Positions 24,228 to 35,814 of a DNA stretch of 36,441 nucleotides are shown one piece after another. Position numbers and translations under genes: made by a program. The notes below the pieces were generated by a model. That model was given only the letters and a program-made list of their open reading frames with translations. It did no database searches and was not told the DNA's origin. The DNA comes from Comamonadaceae bacterium (GTDB lineage Bacteria > Pseudomonadota > Gammaproteobacteria > Burkholderiales > Burkholderiaceae_C): NCBI GenBank assembly GCA_030602185.1, contig JAUWAE010000006.1, forward strand, positions 1-36,441, written 5' to 3'. The stretch's first letter is position 1. Every line of letters begins with the position of its first letter.

Positions 24228-24926
24228 TCAGCGGCTGGACGAAAAGGCCGCGAACTTCTCCACCTTGCGTGTCGGGCCCGAAACGATCAGCAGGTCGCCG
24301 GGCAGGATCACGGTGTCGGGTTTGGCGTGGCGGAAATCCTCGTTGGCGCGTTTGACGCCGACGACCGTCACCCCGAAGCGCTCGCGCACCGATGACTCGG
24401 CCAGGGACCGGTTCTGGGCTGGCAACGGTGCGCGGATCTTGGCGATGGCAAAGCCGTCGTCGAACTCGATGTAATCCATCATCCGCCCGGTGATCAGGTG
24501 AGCGACGCGTTCGCCCATGTCGGCCTCCGGGTAGACCACGTGGTGGGCGCCGATGCGCTGGGCGATCTGGCCGTGTTCGGTGGTGAGCGCCTTCACCCAG
24601 ATGTCCTTGATCCCGAGTTCCGACAGCGCCATCACCGTCATGAGGCTGGCGGCCAAATCGGTGCCGATGCCGACGATGGCGTGCGTGAAGTCGGCGGCGC
24701 CCAGCTGACGCAGGATCTGGACATTGGTGCCGTCGGCCTGTACCGCGTGCGTGAGCCGGTCGGCCCAGAGCTGCACCGGGTCCTCCTCGGCGTCGATCCC
24801 CATGACATCGTGGCCCAGCCGCATGAGCGATTGCGCCACGGCACCGCCGAAGCGGCCCAGGCCGATCACGATCACGCTGTCGCTCTGGGAAAACGCGAAC
24901 TGCTCGGTGAACAATTTACCCAACAA
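24228..24926 (-). CDS. ktrA: Potassium channel/transporter regulatory subunit (RCK, TrkA/KtrA type)
   Basis: The product has 232 residues from TTG 24924-24926, supported by GAGGAG seven bases upstream. The TrkA-N domain has VIVIGLGRFGGAVAQSL, the NAD/ATP-binding GxGxxG, and an acidic MGIDAEEDP at the second strand. The TrkA-C domain occupies about residues 140-225 (IRAPLP, then VVGVKR, then ILPGDLLIVSG). One RCK unit rather than two and the small size point to KtrA rather than TrkA of enteric bacteria. It gates the membrane subunit according to bound nucleotide. Its start overlaps the end of the membrane subunit gene by 11 bases. Confidence 0.92.
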   Translation of the reverse strand: MLGKLFTEQFAFSQSDSVIVIGLGRFGGAVAQSLMRLGHDVMGIDAEEDPVQLWADRLTHAVQADGTNVQILRQLGAADFTHAIVGIGTDLAASLMTVMALSELGIKDIWVKALTTEHGQIAQRIGAHHVVYPEADMGERVAHLITGRMMDYIEFDDGFAIAKIRAPLPAQNRSLAESSVRERFGVTVVGVKRANEDFRHAKPDTVILPGDLLIVSGPTRKVEKFAAFSSSR

Positions 24927-26250
24927 TTGGATGCTCCTCGGGGTAGCGGTAGGGCATGCGGCGCTCGCCGAGCGCCAGTGAAGCGGCCAGGGTGATGGTG
25001 CCCACCCGGCCCACGTACATCAGCAGTGTCAGCATCAGCTGACCCGATGGGGGCAGATCGGCGGTGATGCCAGTCGACAGCCCCACCGTGCCGAAAGCCG
25101 ACACCACTTCGAAAATCACCTGGTCGGTGGGCAGGCTGGTGCCCCGCAGCAAGACGAGCGTGCCCAGCACCACCATGCTGCTGCCCAGCACCAGCACGGT
25201 GATGGCCTGGCGTTGTGCAGCGCTGGAGATCCGCCGACCGAAGGCCTCGGTGTCGGGACGCCCGCGGACCTCGGCCACCACCAGCAGCGCCAGCACCAGG
25301 AAGGTGCCGACCTTCACGCCGCCGGCGGTACCTGCACTGCCGCCGCCAATGAACATCAGAAAGTAGTGCAGCGCCCAGCTTTCATGGCTCAAGGCCCCGA
25401 TGTCGAGGCTGTTGAAGCCGGCCGTGCGGGCCGATACCGAGACGAACGCCGCGTTCAGCGCCTTGTCCGCCCAGGCCAGTGGCCCCAGTGTGCCGGGGTT
25501 GCTCCATTCGAACCAGAGGGTGCAGACAAAGCCCATGGTGAGCAACAAGGCCGTGCCCGACAGGGTCAGTTTGGTGTGCAGCGACCAGTGGTGGGGGTCG
25601 TTCATGCGGGTGCGGATGTCGTGGATCACCGGGAACCCCAGCCCGCCGATGACGATGGCGAACATGACCGGTGTGAGGATCCAGCCATCGGTCTGGTAGC
25701 CCGTGAGTCCGTCGGCGTGCAGAGCGAAGCCGGCGTTGTTGAACGCTGACACGGCATGGAACACCCCCGACCACATCGCGTCGTCCAGCGGCAGGCCGTG
25801 TCCGGTGTGCAGGCGCAAGGTCAGCCAGGTCGCGATGGCGGTCTGGCAGACCAGTGTGACGGTGAACACCAGTTTGGCCACGCTGGTCACGTCGCCCAGT
25901 CCGATGACGTGGGTTTCTGCCTGGGTGATGAGCCGGGTGCGCAGCCGCAGCGACCGGTTGACCAGCAGCCCCAGCAAGGTGGCTGCCGTCATCATGCCAA
26001 AGCCGCCGAGCTGGAACAGACCGAGGATGATGCCCTGGCCGAGCGGGCTCCAGTAGGTGCCCGTGTCCACCACCACCAGGCCGGTCACACAGACCGCCGA
26101 GACCGCGGTGAAGAATGCCACCAGCGCCGGTGCCGAGGCCGATGCGCCCTCGGCACGCGCCTCGGGCAGCATGAGCAGCCCGGTGCCCACCATGATCGCC
26201 AGCAGGAAAGCGAGCGCCACGGTGCGCGTCGGGTGCAGCAGGGTTTTCAT
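24916..26250 (-). CDS. ktrB: Potassium uptake membrane subunit (Trk/Ktr family)
   Basis: The product has 444 residues with eight or more membrane spans arranged as four pore repeats. The P-loop regions are visible in order: AVSAVCVTGLVVVDTG, HAVSAFNNAGFAL, VSVSARTAGFNSLD and VSAFGTVGLSTG, each with the filter glycine. FIGGGSAGTAGGVKVGTF is a further hallmark. It imports K+ (with Na+ coupling in KtrB types) and works with the RCK subunit encoded immediately downstream, overlapping by 11 bases. A TAGAAT (minus strand, 26275-26280) lies 25 bases upstream and may be the -10 of its own promoter just after the rpmG terminator; the matching -35 is poor. Confidence 0.93.
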   Translation of the reverse strand: MKTLLHPTRTVALAFLLAIMVGTGLLMLPEARAEGASASAPALVAFFTAVSAVCVTGLVVVDTGTYWSPLGQGIILGLFQLGGFGMMTAATLLGLLVNRSLRLRTRLITQAETHVIGLGDVTSVAKLVFTVTLVCQTAIATWLTLRLHTGHGLPLDDAMWSGVFHAVSAFNNAGFALHADGLTGYQTDGWILTPVMFAIVIGGLGFPVIHDIRTRMNDPHHWSLHTKLTLSGTALLLTMGFVCTLWFEWSNPGTLGPLAWADKALNAAFVSVSARTAGFNSLDIGALSHESWALHYFLMFIGGGSAGTAGGVKVGTFLVLALLVVAEVRGRPDTEAFGRRISSAAQRQAITVLVLGSSMVVLGTLVLLRGTSLPTDQVIFEVVSAFGTVGLSTGITADLPPSGQLMLTLLMYVGRVGTITLAASLALGERRMPYRYPEEHPIVG

Positions 26251-26298
26251 GGGGGTGTGGCGCCGGTTGGGCGGATTCTATGCGATCGCCCCAGCCAT

Positions 26299-26324
26299 AA
26301 AAAAACCGCTGGAGGCCAGCGGTT
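26299..26324 (-). terminator. Rho-independent terminator of rpmB-rpmG
   Basis: Read on the minus strand, AACCGCTGG pairs with CCAGCGGTT (26316-26324 with 26304-26312) around a three-base CCT loop, followed directly by a T-run (plus-strand A's at 26299-26305). A nine-base-pair stem with a T-tail about 30 bases beyond the rpmG stop is a textbook intrinsic terminator. It separates the ribosomal protein operon from the potassium uptake genes on the same strand. Confidence 0.9.
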
Positions 26325-26354
26325 CTTCGGGACAGGAAACGGCCAGGTCGTCGC

Positions 26355-26525
26355 TCACTTGAGCTTGATTTCCTTGTACTCGACGTGCTTGCGAGCCTTG
26401 GGATCAAACTTCATGATCGCCATTTTCTCGGGCATCGTCTTCTTGTTCTTGGTCGTGGTGTAGAAGTGACCGGTGCCGGCAGTGGATTCCAGCTTGATCT
26501 TTTCGCGTCCGCCTTTGGTTGCCAT
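26355..26525 (-). CDS. rpmG: Ribosomal protein bL33
   Basis: The product has 56 residues from ATG 26523-26525, stop at 26355-26357. It begins [15 protein letters not shown] and contains [16 protein letters not shown] and ends [11 protein letters not shown], typical of L33 of the large ribosomal subunit. This version lacks the CxxC zinc pairs, the cysteine-free form usual in proteobacteria. A good ribosome site (AAGGAG, seven bases upstream) precedes it. It is the second gene of the rpmB-rpmG operon, 17 bases after rpmB, and ends at a strong terminator. Confidence 0.97.
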   Translation of the reverse strand: MATKGGREKIKLESTAGTGHFYTTTKNKKTMPEKMAIMKFDPKARKHVEYKEIKLK

Positions 26526-26542
26526 GGTGCAGCTCCTTTAAC

Positions 26543-26779
26543 TCATTCAGCCTGACCACGTGCGCGCAGGTCGGCGAGCACAGCGTCGATACCGTTCTTG
26601 TCGATCAGGCGCAGAGCGGCGCCGGAGACGCGCAGACGAACCCAGCGGTTCTCGCTCTCGACCCAGAAACGGCGGGATTGCAGGTTCGGCAGGAACCGGC
26701 GCTTGGTTTTGTTGTTGGCGTGGGACACATTGTTCCCGACCATGGGCTTCTTGCCCGTGACTTCACATACGCGTGCCAT
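26543..26779 (-). CDS. rpmB: Ribosomal protein bL28
   Basis: The product has 78 residues from ATG 26777-26779, the E. coli length. It begins [15 protein letters not shown], followed by [18 protein letters not shown], the L28 signature, and ends in the helical segment [18 protein letters not shown]. It is part of the large ribosomal subunit. The frame is open 13 codons further upstream, but the conserved start and GGAG eight bases before it settle the choice. It is transcribed with rpmG from a strong promoter that overlaps the end of trxB, leaving a leader of about 150 bases. Confidence 0.97.
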   Translation of the reverse strand: MARVCEVTGKKPMVGNNVSHANNKTKRRFLPNLQSRRFWVESENRWVRLRVSGAALRLIDKNGIDAVLADLRARGQAE

Positions 26780-26937
26780 GAGGACACTCCAGTAAAAATT
26801 AACGGCTGTTCGCCGCACCTCGCCCCTGTCCTGTGTTGTGCCGCCTGCCCCACGACCTTCTCAGGCGGTGTGGACGGCTCCGGCTCGGGGGCGGTGATAT
26901 TGCCAAGCGCATGCAAGCACACGCCATGCAATCTAGC

Positions 26938-27983
<1,046 letters not shown>

Positions 27984-28003
27984 TTAAGCTAGGCGTTGTT
28001 GCC

Positions 28004-30439
28004 ATGACGTATTCCCTCAATACCCTCAATCACGACGCGGCCCATGCCGCCCCGAGCGGGCTACGGCGGTTTGCCCAGGAAATCTCGCTGGTGGTGGGGG
28101 CCGCGCTGCTGCTGTTCTGGTTGATCGCGATGGTCAGCCACGACCTGTCCGACGCGGCTTGGTCCACCACGGGCGCGGGTGCAGCGCGCGCCAACTGGGG
28201 CGGGGTGGTCGGTGCCTGGGTGTCCGATCTGTCGTATTACCTGTTTGGCATGTCTGTCTGGTGGGTGGTGCTGGGCGCTGGCCGGGCCTGGCTGGCGGCG
28301 CTGGCCCGCTGGCTGCGCGGTGGCGCTGCGGCAGAGGCCGACGTGGTGCCTTGGTGGCAGACGTCGGCGCGGCAGCGGGTCTGGTTCTGGGCGGGGCTGG
28401 TGGTGCTGCTGTGTGCCAGTACCGTGCTGGAGTGGGGCCGCTTGCACCGGTGGGACGCGTTGCTGCCCGGCGGGGCCGGCGGCGTGCTGGGGGCCATGCT
28501 CGGTCCCTGGGCGGTGCGTTGGCTGGGGTTCACCGGCTCGGCGCTGGTGGCCTTGACCCTGCTGGTGCTGGCCCTGGCTGGGGTGTTCCGCTTCCGCTGG
28601 GGTGAACTGGCCGAGGCCTGCGGTCGCACGCTCGACCTGTGGTTCGAGAGCCGGCGCGAGCGCCGGGAGGCCGACGAAGACGTGCGCATCGGCCAGCAGG
28701 CGGCGCGCGAACGCGAGCGCGACGAGGCGGCCTATACCCACGATCACCCGGCCCATGAGCCTTTCTTGGCGCAGGCACCGGCCGACGAGTACCCGGCGGG
28801 CGATGCCGAGGCGCCGCGGCCCCGTGCGCCGCGGCCCCGTGCGCCGCGTGCCGCGGCGGCCAAGGCGGTGCAGATCGAGCCGACGCTGGCCGAGGTGCCG
28901 CCGAGCACCCGCGTCGTCAAGGAACGGCAGAAGCCGCTGTTCGCCGAAATGCCCGACTCCAAGCTGCCGCAGATCGACCTGCTGGACGCGGCCGGCAAGC
29001 AGCAGGCCACCGTGGCGCCCGAAACGCTCGAGATGACGAGCCGCCTGATCGAGAAAAAGCTGCGCGACTTTGGCGTGGAGGTGCAGGTGGTGGCGGCACA
29101 GCCCGGGCCGGTGATCACCCGCTACGAGATCGAACCGGCCACGGGTGTGAAGGGCTCGCAGATCGTCAACCTCGCCAAGGACCTGGCGCGCTCGCTGTCG
29201 CTGGTGAGCATCCGCGTCATCGAGACCATCCCCGGCAAGAACCTGATGGCGCTGGAACTGCCCAACGCCAAGCGCCAGACCATCAAGCTCAGCGAGATCC
29301 TGGGCTCACAGGTGTACCACGACGCCAAGAGCCTGCTGACCATGGGCCTGGGCAAGGACATCGCCGGCCACCCCATCGTGGCCGACCTGGCCAAGATGCC
29401 GCACTGCCTGGTGGCGGGCACCACCGGCTCGGGCAAGTCGGTAGGCATCAACGCCATGATCCTGAGCCTGCTCTACAAGGCCGACGCCAAGGACGTGCGC
29501 CTGCTGTTGATCGACCCCAAGATGCTGGAGCTGAGCGTGTACGAAGGCATTCCGCACCTGCTGGCCCCGGTGGTGACCGATATGAAGCAGGCGGCCAATG
29601 GCCTGAACTGGTGCGTGGGCGAGATGGAGAAACGCTACCGCCTGATGAGCAAGGTGGGCGTGCGCAACCTGGCCGGCTACAACGCCAAGATCGACGAGGC
29701 CGCAGCGCGCGGCGAGTCCATCGGCAACCCGTTCAGCCTCACGCCCGAGCAGCCCGAACCGCTGGAGCGGCTGCCCTACATCGTGGTGGTGATCGACGAA
29801 CTGGCCGACCTGATGATGGTGGTGGGCAAGAAGATCGAGGAGCTGATCGCCCGCCTGGCGCAGAAGGCGCGCGCGGCCGGCATCCACCTCATCCTCGCCA
29901 CCCAGCGTCCCTCGGTGGACGTGATCACCGGCCTGATCAAGGCCAACGTGCCGACCCGCATCGCCTTCCAGGTGTCGAGCAAGATCGACTCGCGCACCAT
30001 CCTCGACCAGATGGGCGCCGAGGCCCTGCTCGGCATGGGCGACATGCTCTACCTGCCGCCGGGCAGCGGGCTGCCGGTGCGGGTGCATGGCGCCTTCGTC
30101 GCCGACGAGGAAGTGCACAAGGTGGTCGAGCACCTCAAGAAGATGGGGCCGCCGGATTACGTCGAAGGCATCCTCTCCGCGGCCGAGGACGACATGGAAG
30201 CCGCGCTGGGCGGGGGCGGCGGCGAGGGCGGCGACGAGGCCGATCCGCTCTACGACCAGGCGGTCGAAGTCGTCATCAAGACCCGCCGGCCGTCGATCTC
30301 CCTGGTGCAGCGCCACCTGCGCATCGGCTACAACCGCGCCGCACGCCTGATCGAACAGATGGAGCGCGCCGGACTGGTGAGCGCCATGGGCAGCAACGGC
30401 AACCGTGAAGTGATCGTTCCGCCCAAGGAGGGCGACTGA
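28004..30439 (+). CDS. ftsK: DNA translocase FtsK
   Basis: The product has 811 residues from ATG 28004. The N-terminal membrane part has spans near 25-45, 72-100, 125-145 and 160-200. A charged, Pro/Ala/Arg-rich linker (about 205-310) includes three copies of a five-residue unit (APRPR type). The motor domain follows: Walker [11 protein letters not shown] near residue 472, Walker [15 protein letters not shown], then [21 protein letters not shown]. The C-terminal gamma winged helix (about 742-811) has [30 protein letters not shown], which reads KOPS sites and activates XerCD. FtsK pumps DNA at the septum during division. The N-terminal part resembles Comamonadaceae and the last 100 residues Rhodocyclaceae, which may mark a joint inside the gene. 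Confidence 0.96.
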   Translation: MTYSLNTLNHDAAHAAPSGLRRFAQEISLVVGAALLLFWLIAMVSHDLSDAAWSTTGAGAARANWGGVVGAWVSDLSYYLFGMSVWWVVLGAGRAWLAALARWLRGGAAAEADVVPWWQTSARQRVWFWAGLVVLLCASTVLEWGRLHRWDALLPGGAGGVLGAMLGPWAVRWLGFTGSALVALTLLVLALAGVFRFRWGELAEACGRTLDLWFESRRERREADEDVRIGQQAARERERDEAAYTHDHPAHEPFLAQAPADEYPAGDAEAPRPRAPRPRAPRAAAAKAVQIEPTLAEVPPSTRVVKERQKPLFAEMPDSKLPQIDLLDAAGKQQATVAPETLEMTSRLIEKKLRDFGVEVQVVAAQPGPVITRYEIEPATGVKGSQIVNLAKDLARSLSLVSIRVIETIPGKNLMALELPNAKRQTIKLSEILGSQVYHDAKSLLTMGLGKDIAGHPIVADLAKMPHCLVAGTTGSGKSVGINAMILSLLYKADAKDVRLLLIDPKMLELSVYEGIPHLLAPVVTDMKQAANGLNWCVGEMEKRYRLMSKVGVRNLAGYNAKIDEAAARGESIGNPFSLTPEQPEPLERLPYIVVVIDELADLMMVVGKKIEELIARLAQKARAAGIHLILATQRPSVDVITGLIKANVPTRIAFQVSSKIDSRTILDQMGAEALLGMGDMLYLPPGSGLPVRVHGAFVADEEVHKVVEHLKKMGPPDYVEGILSAAEDDMEAALGGGGGEGGDEADPLYDQAVEVVIKTRRPSISLVQRHLRIGYNRAARLIEQMERAGLVSAMGSNGNREVIVPPKEGD
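28811..28850 (+). repeat. 15-bp tandem repeat in the FtsK linker
   Basis: GCGCCGCGGCCCCGT occurs twice without interruption (28811-28825 and 28826-28840), followed by a partial third copy (28841-28850). It encodes [14 protein letters not shown] in the flexible linker. Being a multiple of three, changes in copy number would lengthen or shorten the linker without a frameshift. Confidence 0.85.
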
Positions 30440-30440
30440 G

Positions 30441-31091
30441 ATGTTTCTTCCTAGACGCGCGGCACTCGCTCGCCTGGCGGGCTGTGCCGTGCTGGCCGTG
30501 GCCACGATGCTCCCTGCGGGCGGCGCGCTGGCGGCCGACGGCATCGCCCAGCTGCGGCGCTTTGTCGCCGAGATCCGCCATGCGCAGGGCGAGTTCGAAC
30601 AGACCGTGCATTCGACTTCCGGGCGCAAGCCGCAACAGGCCAGCGGGCAGTTCGCCTTCTCGCGCCCGGGGCGCTTCCGCTGGAGCTACGAGACCCCTTA
30701 CCAGCAGCTGCTGGTGGGCGACGGCGAGCGCCTGTGGTCCTGGGACCGCGACCTCGCCCAGGTCACCGTGCGGCCGCTGGGCGATGCGCTCGGCAGCACG
30801 CCGGCCGCGGTGCTGGTCGGCAGCAGCGATTTCGAGTCCGCCTTCGAACTCTCCGACGGCGGCGCCTCCGACGGCCTCGCCTGGGTGGTGGCGCGCCCGC
30901 GCCAGGCCGACAGCGGCTTCGAGTCGATGCGCCTGGGCCTGGCCGACGGAACGCTGCGGCGCATGGAGATGCGCGACAGCTTCGGCCAGAACACGGTGAT
31001 CGTATTCACCCGCCTGGCCGCGGTCGGCGCCATAGATCCGCAGTTGTTCCGCTTCACGCCGCCGCCCGGGGCCGACGTGATCGGCCAGTGA
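30441..31091 (+). CDS. lolA: Outer-membrane lipoprotein carrier protein
   Basis: The product has 216 residues from ATG 30441, one base after the ftsK stop, with AAGGAGG inside the ftsK end as its ribosome site. The signal peptide ends at GGALA (cut near residue 31). The mature protein has the LolA pattern: AEIRHAQGEFEQTV, then PGRFRWSYETPYQQLLVGDGERLWSWDRDLAQVTVRPL, and the C-terminal LFRFTPPPGADVI. LolA carries lipoproteins through the periplasm from LolCDE to LolB. The ftsK-lolA-rarA order is widespread in betaproteobacteria. Confidence 0.95.
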   Translation: MFLPRRAALARLAGCAVLAVATMLPAGGALAADGIAQLRRFVAEIRHAQGEFEQTVHSTSGRKPQQASGQFAFSRPGRFRWSYETPYQQLLVGDGERLWSWDRDLAQVTVRPLGDALGSTPAAVLVGSSDFESAFELSDGGASDGLAWVVARPRQADSGFESMRLGLADGTLRRMEMRDSFGQNTVIVFTRLAAVGAIDPQLFRFTPPPGADVIGQ

Positions 31092-31104
31092 CGCCGGCAC
31101 GACG

Positions 31105-32451
31105 ATGAGCGACCTGTTCGACGCGCTGGAGCCGCCGCGCGTACCCCTGGCCGAACGGCTGCGTCCGAAGACGCTCGACGAGGTGGCCGGTCAGCAGCAC
31201 CTGCTGGGGCCGGGCAAGCCGCTGCGCCTCGCCTTCGAATCCGGCAAGCCGCACTCGATGATCCTGTGGGGGCCGCCGGGCGTGGGCAAGACCACGCTGG
31301 CGCGGCTGATGGCGCAGGGTTTCAACGCGGAGTTCGTTGCGCTCTCGGCGGTGTTCTCCGGCGTCAAGGAGATCCGCGAGGCGATTGCCCAGGCGCAGGC
31401 CGCCAAGGCGCGCGGGCGCCACACCATCCTCTTCGTCGACGAGGTGCACCGCTTCAACAAGGCCCAGCAGGACGCCTTCCTGCCCTTCGTGGAGCAGGGG
31501 CTGGTGACCTTCATCGGCGCCACCACCGAGAACCCGTCCTTCGAGGTCAATTCCGCGCTGCTGTCGCGGGCCGCGGTGTACGTGCTCGAATCACTGGACG
31601 CCGAGGCGATGCGCGGGCTGTTCGAGCGCGCACGTGCAGCCGCCTGCGAGGAACTGCCCTTCGACGATGACGCGCGCGACCGCCTGGTCGGCTTTGCCGA
31701 TGGCGACGCGCGCCGGCTGATGAACCTGGTCGAACAGCTCCAGGTGGCGGCCGAGACCGCCGGGGTCGATACCGTTTCCGCGGACTTCGTCGACCAGGCG
31801 CTGTCGCGCAACCTGCGTCGCTTCGACAAGGGCGGCGAGGCCTTCTACGACCAGATCTCGGCGCTGCACAAGTCGGTGCGCGGCTCGCACCCGGACGCCG
31901 CGCTGTACTGGCTGTGCCGCATGCTGGACGGCGGCGCCGATCCGCATTACCTGGGGCGGCGGCTGGTGCGCATGGCGGTGGAGGACATCGGCCTGGCCGA
32001 TCCGCGCGCGCTGGAGATCGCGCTCAATGCCTGCACCACCTACGAGCGCCTGGGCTCACCCGAAGGCGAGCTCGCGCTGGCGCAGGCCACGGTGTTCCTG
32101 GCCAGCGCGGCCAAGTCCAACGCGGTGTACAAGGCCTATAATGCCGCCCGTGCCTTCGTGGCCGCCGACGAATCGCGTCCGGTGCCCTTGCACCTGCGCA
32201 ATGCGCCGACCCGGCTGATGAAGGAACTGGGCTACGGCAAGGCCTACCGCTACGCACATGACGAACCCGAAGCCTACGCCGCGGGTGAGAGCTACCTGCC
32301 CGAGGGCATGGCCGAGCCCGGCTGGTACCGGCCGACCCCGCGCGGGCTGGAGGCGCGGATTGCCGAAAAGCTCGCGAGGCTGCGCGAACTGGATGCCGCT
32401 GCGGGCGAGCCGTCCGGTGAGGACGGGCCGCCGTCGCGACGCAGTCGTTGA
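31105..32451 (+). CDS. rarA: Replication-associated recombination protein A (AAA+ ATPase)
   Basis: The product has 448 residues from ATG 31105. It has RPKTLDEVAGQQHLLG at the N-terminus, Walker A ILWGPPGVGKTTLA, Walker B HTILFVDEVHRFNKAQQD, and sensor 1 VTFIGATTENPSFEVN. The C-terminal half has SALHKSVRGSHPDAALYWL and RRLVRMAVEDIGLADPRAL, which mark the RarA/MgsA/WRNIP1 family rather than RuvB. It acts at stalled replication forks and interacts with SSB. It follows lolA by 13 bases and is probably in the same transcript. Confidence 0.96.
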   Translation: MSDLFDALEPPRVPLAERLRPKTLDEVAGQQHLLGPGKPLRLAFESGKPHSMILWGPPGVGKTTLARLMAQGFNAEFVALSAVFSGVKEIREAIAQAQAAKARGRHTILFVDEVHRFNKAQQDAFLPFVEQGLVTFIGATTENPSFEVNSALLSRAAVYVLESLDAEAMRGLFERARAAACEELPFDDDARDRLVGFADGDARRLMNLVEQLQVAAETAGVDTVSADFVDQALSRNLRRFDKGGEAFYDQISALHKSVRGSHPDAALYWLCRMLDGGADPHYLGRRLVRMAVEDIGLADPRALEIALNACTTYERLGSPEGELALAQATVFLASAAKSNAVYKAYNAARAFVAADESRPVPLHLRNAPTRLMKELGYGKAYRYAHDEPEAYAAGESYLPEGMAEPGWYRPTPRGLEARIAEKLARLRELDAAAGEPSGEDGPPSRRSR

Positions 32452-32467
32452 GGCAGGGGCGGGCGTG

Positions 32468-32731
32468 TCAGTGCTGCAGGGGATGGTCGGCCATGAAGCG
32501 TGCGCAGAGGTTGCGCGCCTGTTCGGCCTTTTCCAGATCGCCGCGCTCGGTGGCGCGCTCGATCAGGTCGAGCATGTAGTTGGTCAGCAGCAGCACCCCT
32601 TCGGGGGTCTGCACCAGTCCGCAGGCCATCTGCGCGGCCGCGGCGTCGGGGATGTCTTCATGTTCGGCGATCAGTGCCACTTCGTCTTCGGTAAGATCGC
32701 AGTAATCGAGGCAGTCCCGGATAGATAGCAT
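32468..32731 (-). CDS. Small conserved hypothetical protein (87 residues)
   Basis: The protein is acidic and helical, from ATG 32729-32731 with a very good GGAGGAG ribosome site. It begins MLSIRDCLDYCDLTEDEV and ends ARFMADHPLQH; no signal peptide, membrane span or metal site is visible apart from two cysteines (CLDYC) and a later Cys pair further along. I recall similar proteins next to serS or rarA in Thauera/Azoarcus but no assigned function. It lies convergent to rarA (16 bases apart) and divergent from serS. Confidence 0.75.
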   Translation of the reverse strand: MLSIRDCLDYCDLTEDEVALIAEHEDIPDAAAAQMACGLVQTPEGVLLLTNYMLDLIERATERGDLEKAEQARNLCARFMADHPLQH

Positions 32732-32905
32732 CTGTTTCTCCTCCTGTTCTCTGGGGCCGTCTGCGCGGCTTGCTCAACATCTTAAGCCTATGTGATCGGG
32801 AGCCGTTTGCAAGAAATGTTTCGCCATGCAATGTGATGCAAGCGATTGTTTTGTTTAATTAAATTTGTGCTGTGCGACATAAGTTCCCGTGCTGTGGAAA
32901 GGCTT

Positions 32906-32934
32906 TGCAAGCATGGGGATGGCGTACGATATTC
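32906..32934 (+). promoter_or_regulatory. Candidate sigma70 promoter for serS
   Basis: The gap 32732-32996 (265 bases) is the longest non-coding stretch in the window and is distinctly A/T-rich between about 32810 and 32885. In it, TTGCAA (32906-32911) and GATATT (32929-32934) are 17 bases apart and would start transcription near 32941, about 55 bases before serS. Several TGCAA repeats (for example near 32807, 32826, 32837 and 32907) lie in the gap. The boxes are moderate matches, so this is tentative. Nothing else definite is seen in the gap. Confidence 0.4.
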
Positions 32935-32969
32935 AGAGCCGGCTTCAGCTCCCGGCGCCATGTCGATGA

Positions 32970-34289
<1,320 letters not shown>

Positions 34290-34302
34290 CCGCGCCACGC
34301 GC

Positions 34303-35685
34303 TCAGTCGTTGCGGCTCAGTCTCAGGCCGCGCGGCTGCAGCGGCGGCACGTAAGGCGGTTCGATGCGGGTGAGGATGTCGTAGTAGTTGCGGATGTTCT
34401 CGGTCATGATCACCGCTTCGCCGCCGCGTGCCGCACCCGCCTTGAGGCGCGCAGCGTATTCCGGGCGGGAGAGCAGCGGCAGCACCGTCTTCAGGCCCCA
34501 CCACGAGGTGTGGTCGCGCTTCATGGTGCGTGCGATCGCCCGGGCGCCGCGCAGGTGGCCCATGCCCAGGTTGTAGGCGGCGGTCGCCATCCAGGTGCGG
34601 TCGGGTTCCTCGACCTCGTCGGGCAACTGGTCGCGCAGCATCGCCAGATAGCGCGCGCCGCCCAGGATGCTGTCGCGCGGCTCCAAGCGGTCGCGCACCC
34701 CGAGACGGTCAGCGGTCTCGACGGTCAGCATCATCATGCCGCGCACCCCGGTGCGCGAGGTGGCCAGCGGGTCCCACTGCGATTCCTGATAGGCCAGTGC
34801 CGCCAGCAGGCGCCAGTCGATACCCGTGCGTGTCTGGGCTTCCTGAAAGTGCGGCCGGTAGAGCGGCAGGCGCTCGCGGACGCGGCTGAGGAAACCGTTG
34901 ATGTCCGAGTTGCGCAGGCGGCGTACATGGCCGAAGTAGCGGTCGGCCACGCGCGCCAGCTGGCCGCTCTCGCTCGTCCCGGCGAGAAATGACTCCACCT
35001 CGCCGGCCAGCGGGTCAGCCGGTTCCAGCGGCAGCGCCCAGGCGATGTGCGACTTCAGCGGGAGGTCCCAGGCTACCGTGAGTTCGGGAAAGACACGCTG
35101 GGCGATGGCGAAGTGCAGCCGGTCGGTCGCCACCAGATCCAGTTTGCCCTCCGCAGCCTGCTCCAGCAGGGCCTGGTCGCCGTCGGCCACCGGTACATGC
35201 AGGTTGAGCCCGGGGACGCGCTTGCGCAGGCGTTCGAGCTTGTCGACCGGTAGCGAGCCCCGCCGCGCCGACACCATGCGCCCCGTCAGTTCGGCCTCGC
35301 TGCGGATCGTCCCGCGCTCCGCGCGTCCGACCAGCACGTAGTCCACCTCGCGCAGTGACGCCGACCAGCGCAGCGGCAGAAGATCGTTACGTGCCAGCCC
35401 CGCGGCCGCCAGGTGCGCTTCACCGTCGATGACCGCGCGCAGCATCTGCGTCACGTCCGGATAGACGATGAAGCTCACCGGCACCTGCAACTGCTCGCCC
35501 AGTTCCAGCAGGAGATCGTGCTCGAAGCCGGAGCTGCCTTCCTCGTCCTGGCGGAAGGAGATGGCGTCGTGACGGGTCGCCACGCGCAGTTCGCCCAGCG
35601 TGCGGAAGTCCGGGATGCGCGGCGCATCCGCGGGGGTGCAGCCCGCGAGCAGGGCTATAAGCAGGATCAGGATCGGCAGTCGCAC
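34303..35685 (-). CDS. mltF: Membrane-bound lytic murein transglycosylase F-like lipoprotein
   Basis: The product has 460 residues from GTG 35683-35685, chosen because it gives a compact lipoprotein signal (VRLPILILLIALLAGC; Cys at residue 16). A TTG further up would add 19 residues and bury the signal. An N-terminal solute-binding-protein (SBP_bac_3) domain runs from about 28 to 255 (GELRVATRHDA onward). A lytic transglycosylase domain runs from about 270 to 420, with the catalytic Glu in LAALAYQESQWDPLATS and then TGVRGMMMLT and TAAYNLGMGHLRGARAI. It would cut peptidoglycan glycan strands with 1,6-anhydro product from the outer-membrane inner face. It is a single-gene unit on the minus strand. 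Confidence 0.9.
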   Translation of the reverse strand: MRLPILILLIALLAGCTPADAPRIPDFRTLGELRVATRHDAISFRQDEEGSSGFEHDLLLELGEQLQVPVSFIVYPDVTQMLRAVIDGEAHLAAAGLARNDLLPLRWSASLREVDYVLVGRAERGTIRSEAELTGRMVSARRGSLPVDKLERLRKRVPGLNLHVPVADGDQALLEQAAEGKLDLVATDRLHFAIAQRVFPELTVAWDLPLKSHIAWALPLEPADPLAGEVESFLAGTSESGQLARVADRYFGHVRRLRNSDINGFLSRVRERLPLYRPHFQEAQTRTGIDWRLLAALAYQESQWDPLATSRTGVRGMMMLTVETADRLGVRDRLEPRDSILGGARYLAMLRDQLPDEVEEPDRTWMATAAYNLGMGHLRGARAIARTMKRDHTSWWGLKTVLPLLSRPEYAARLKAGAARGGEAVIMTENIRNYYDILTRIEPPYVPPLQPRGLRLSRND

Positions 35686-35802
35686 AGGCTCTATCCGAAT
35701 GTCGGGCGACGCGATTGTCTGTGAGCGTGCGGATCCGGGCAACCGCGTAAGTCAAATTTAGACGGCGGTAGCGTGTCGCGACGGGCACTTGTGCGCAGGC
35801 AG

Positions 35803-35811
35803 TGCTATATT
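35803..35811 (+). promoter_or_regulatory. Candidate extended -10 promoter of the AhpD-like gene
   Basis: TGCTATATT (35803-35811) has the TGn extension directly before a TATATT box, which can replace a -35 element. No -35 match is found at 16-18 bases. Transcription would start near 35818, within the inverted repeat described next. Confidence 0.5.
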
Positions 35812-35814
35812 AGC

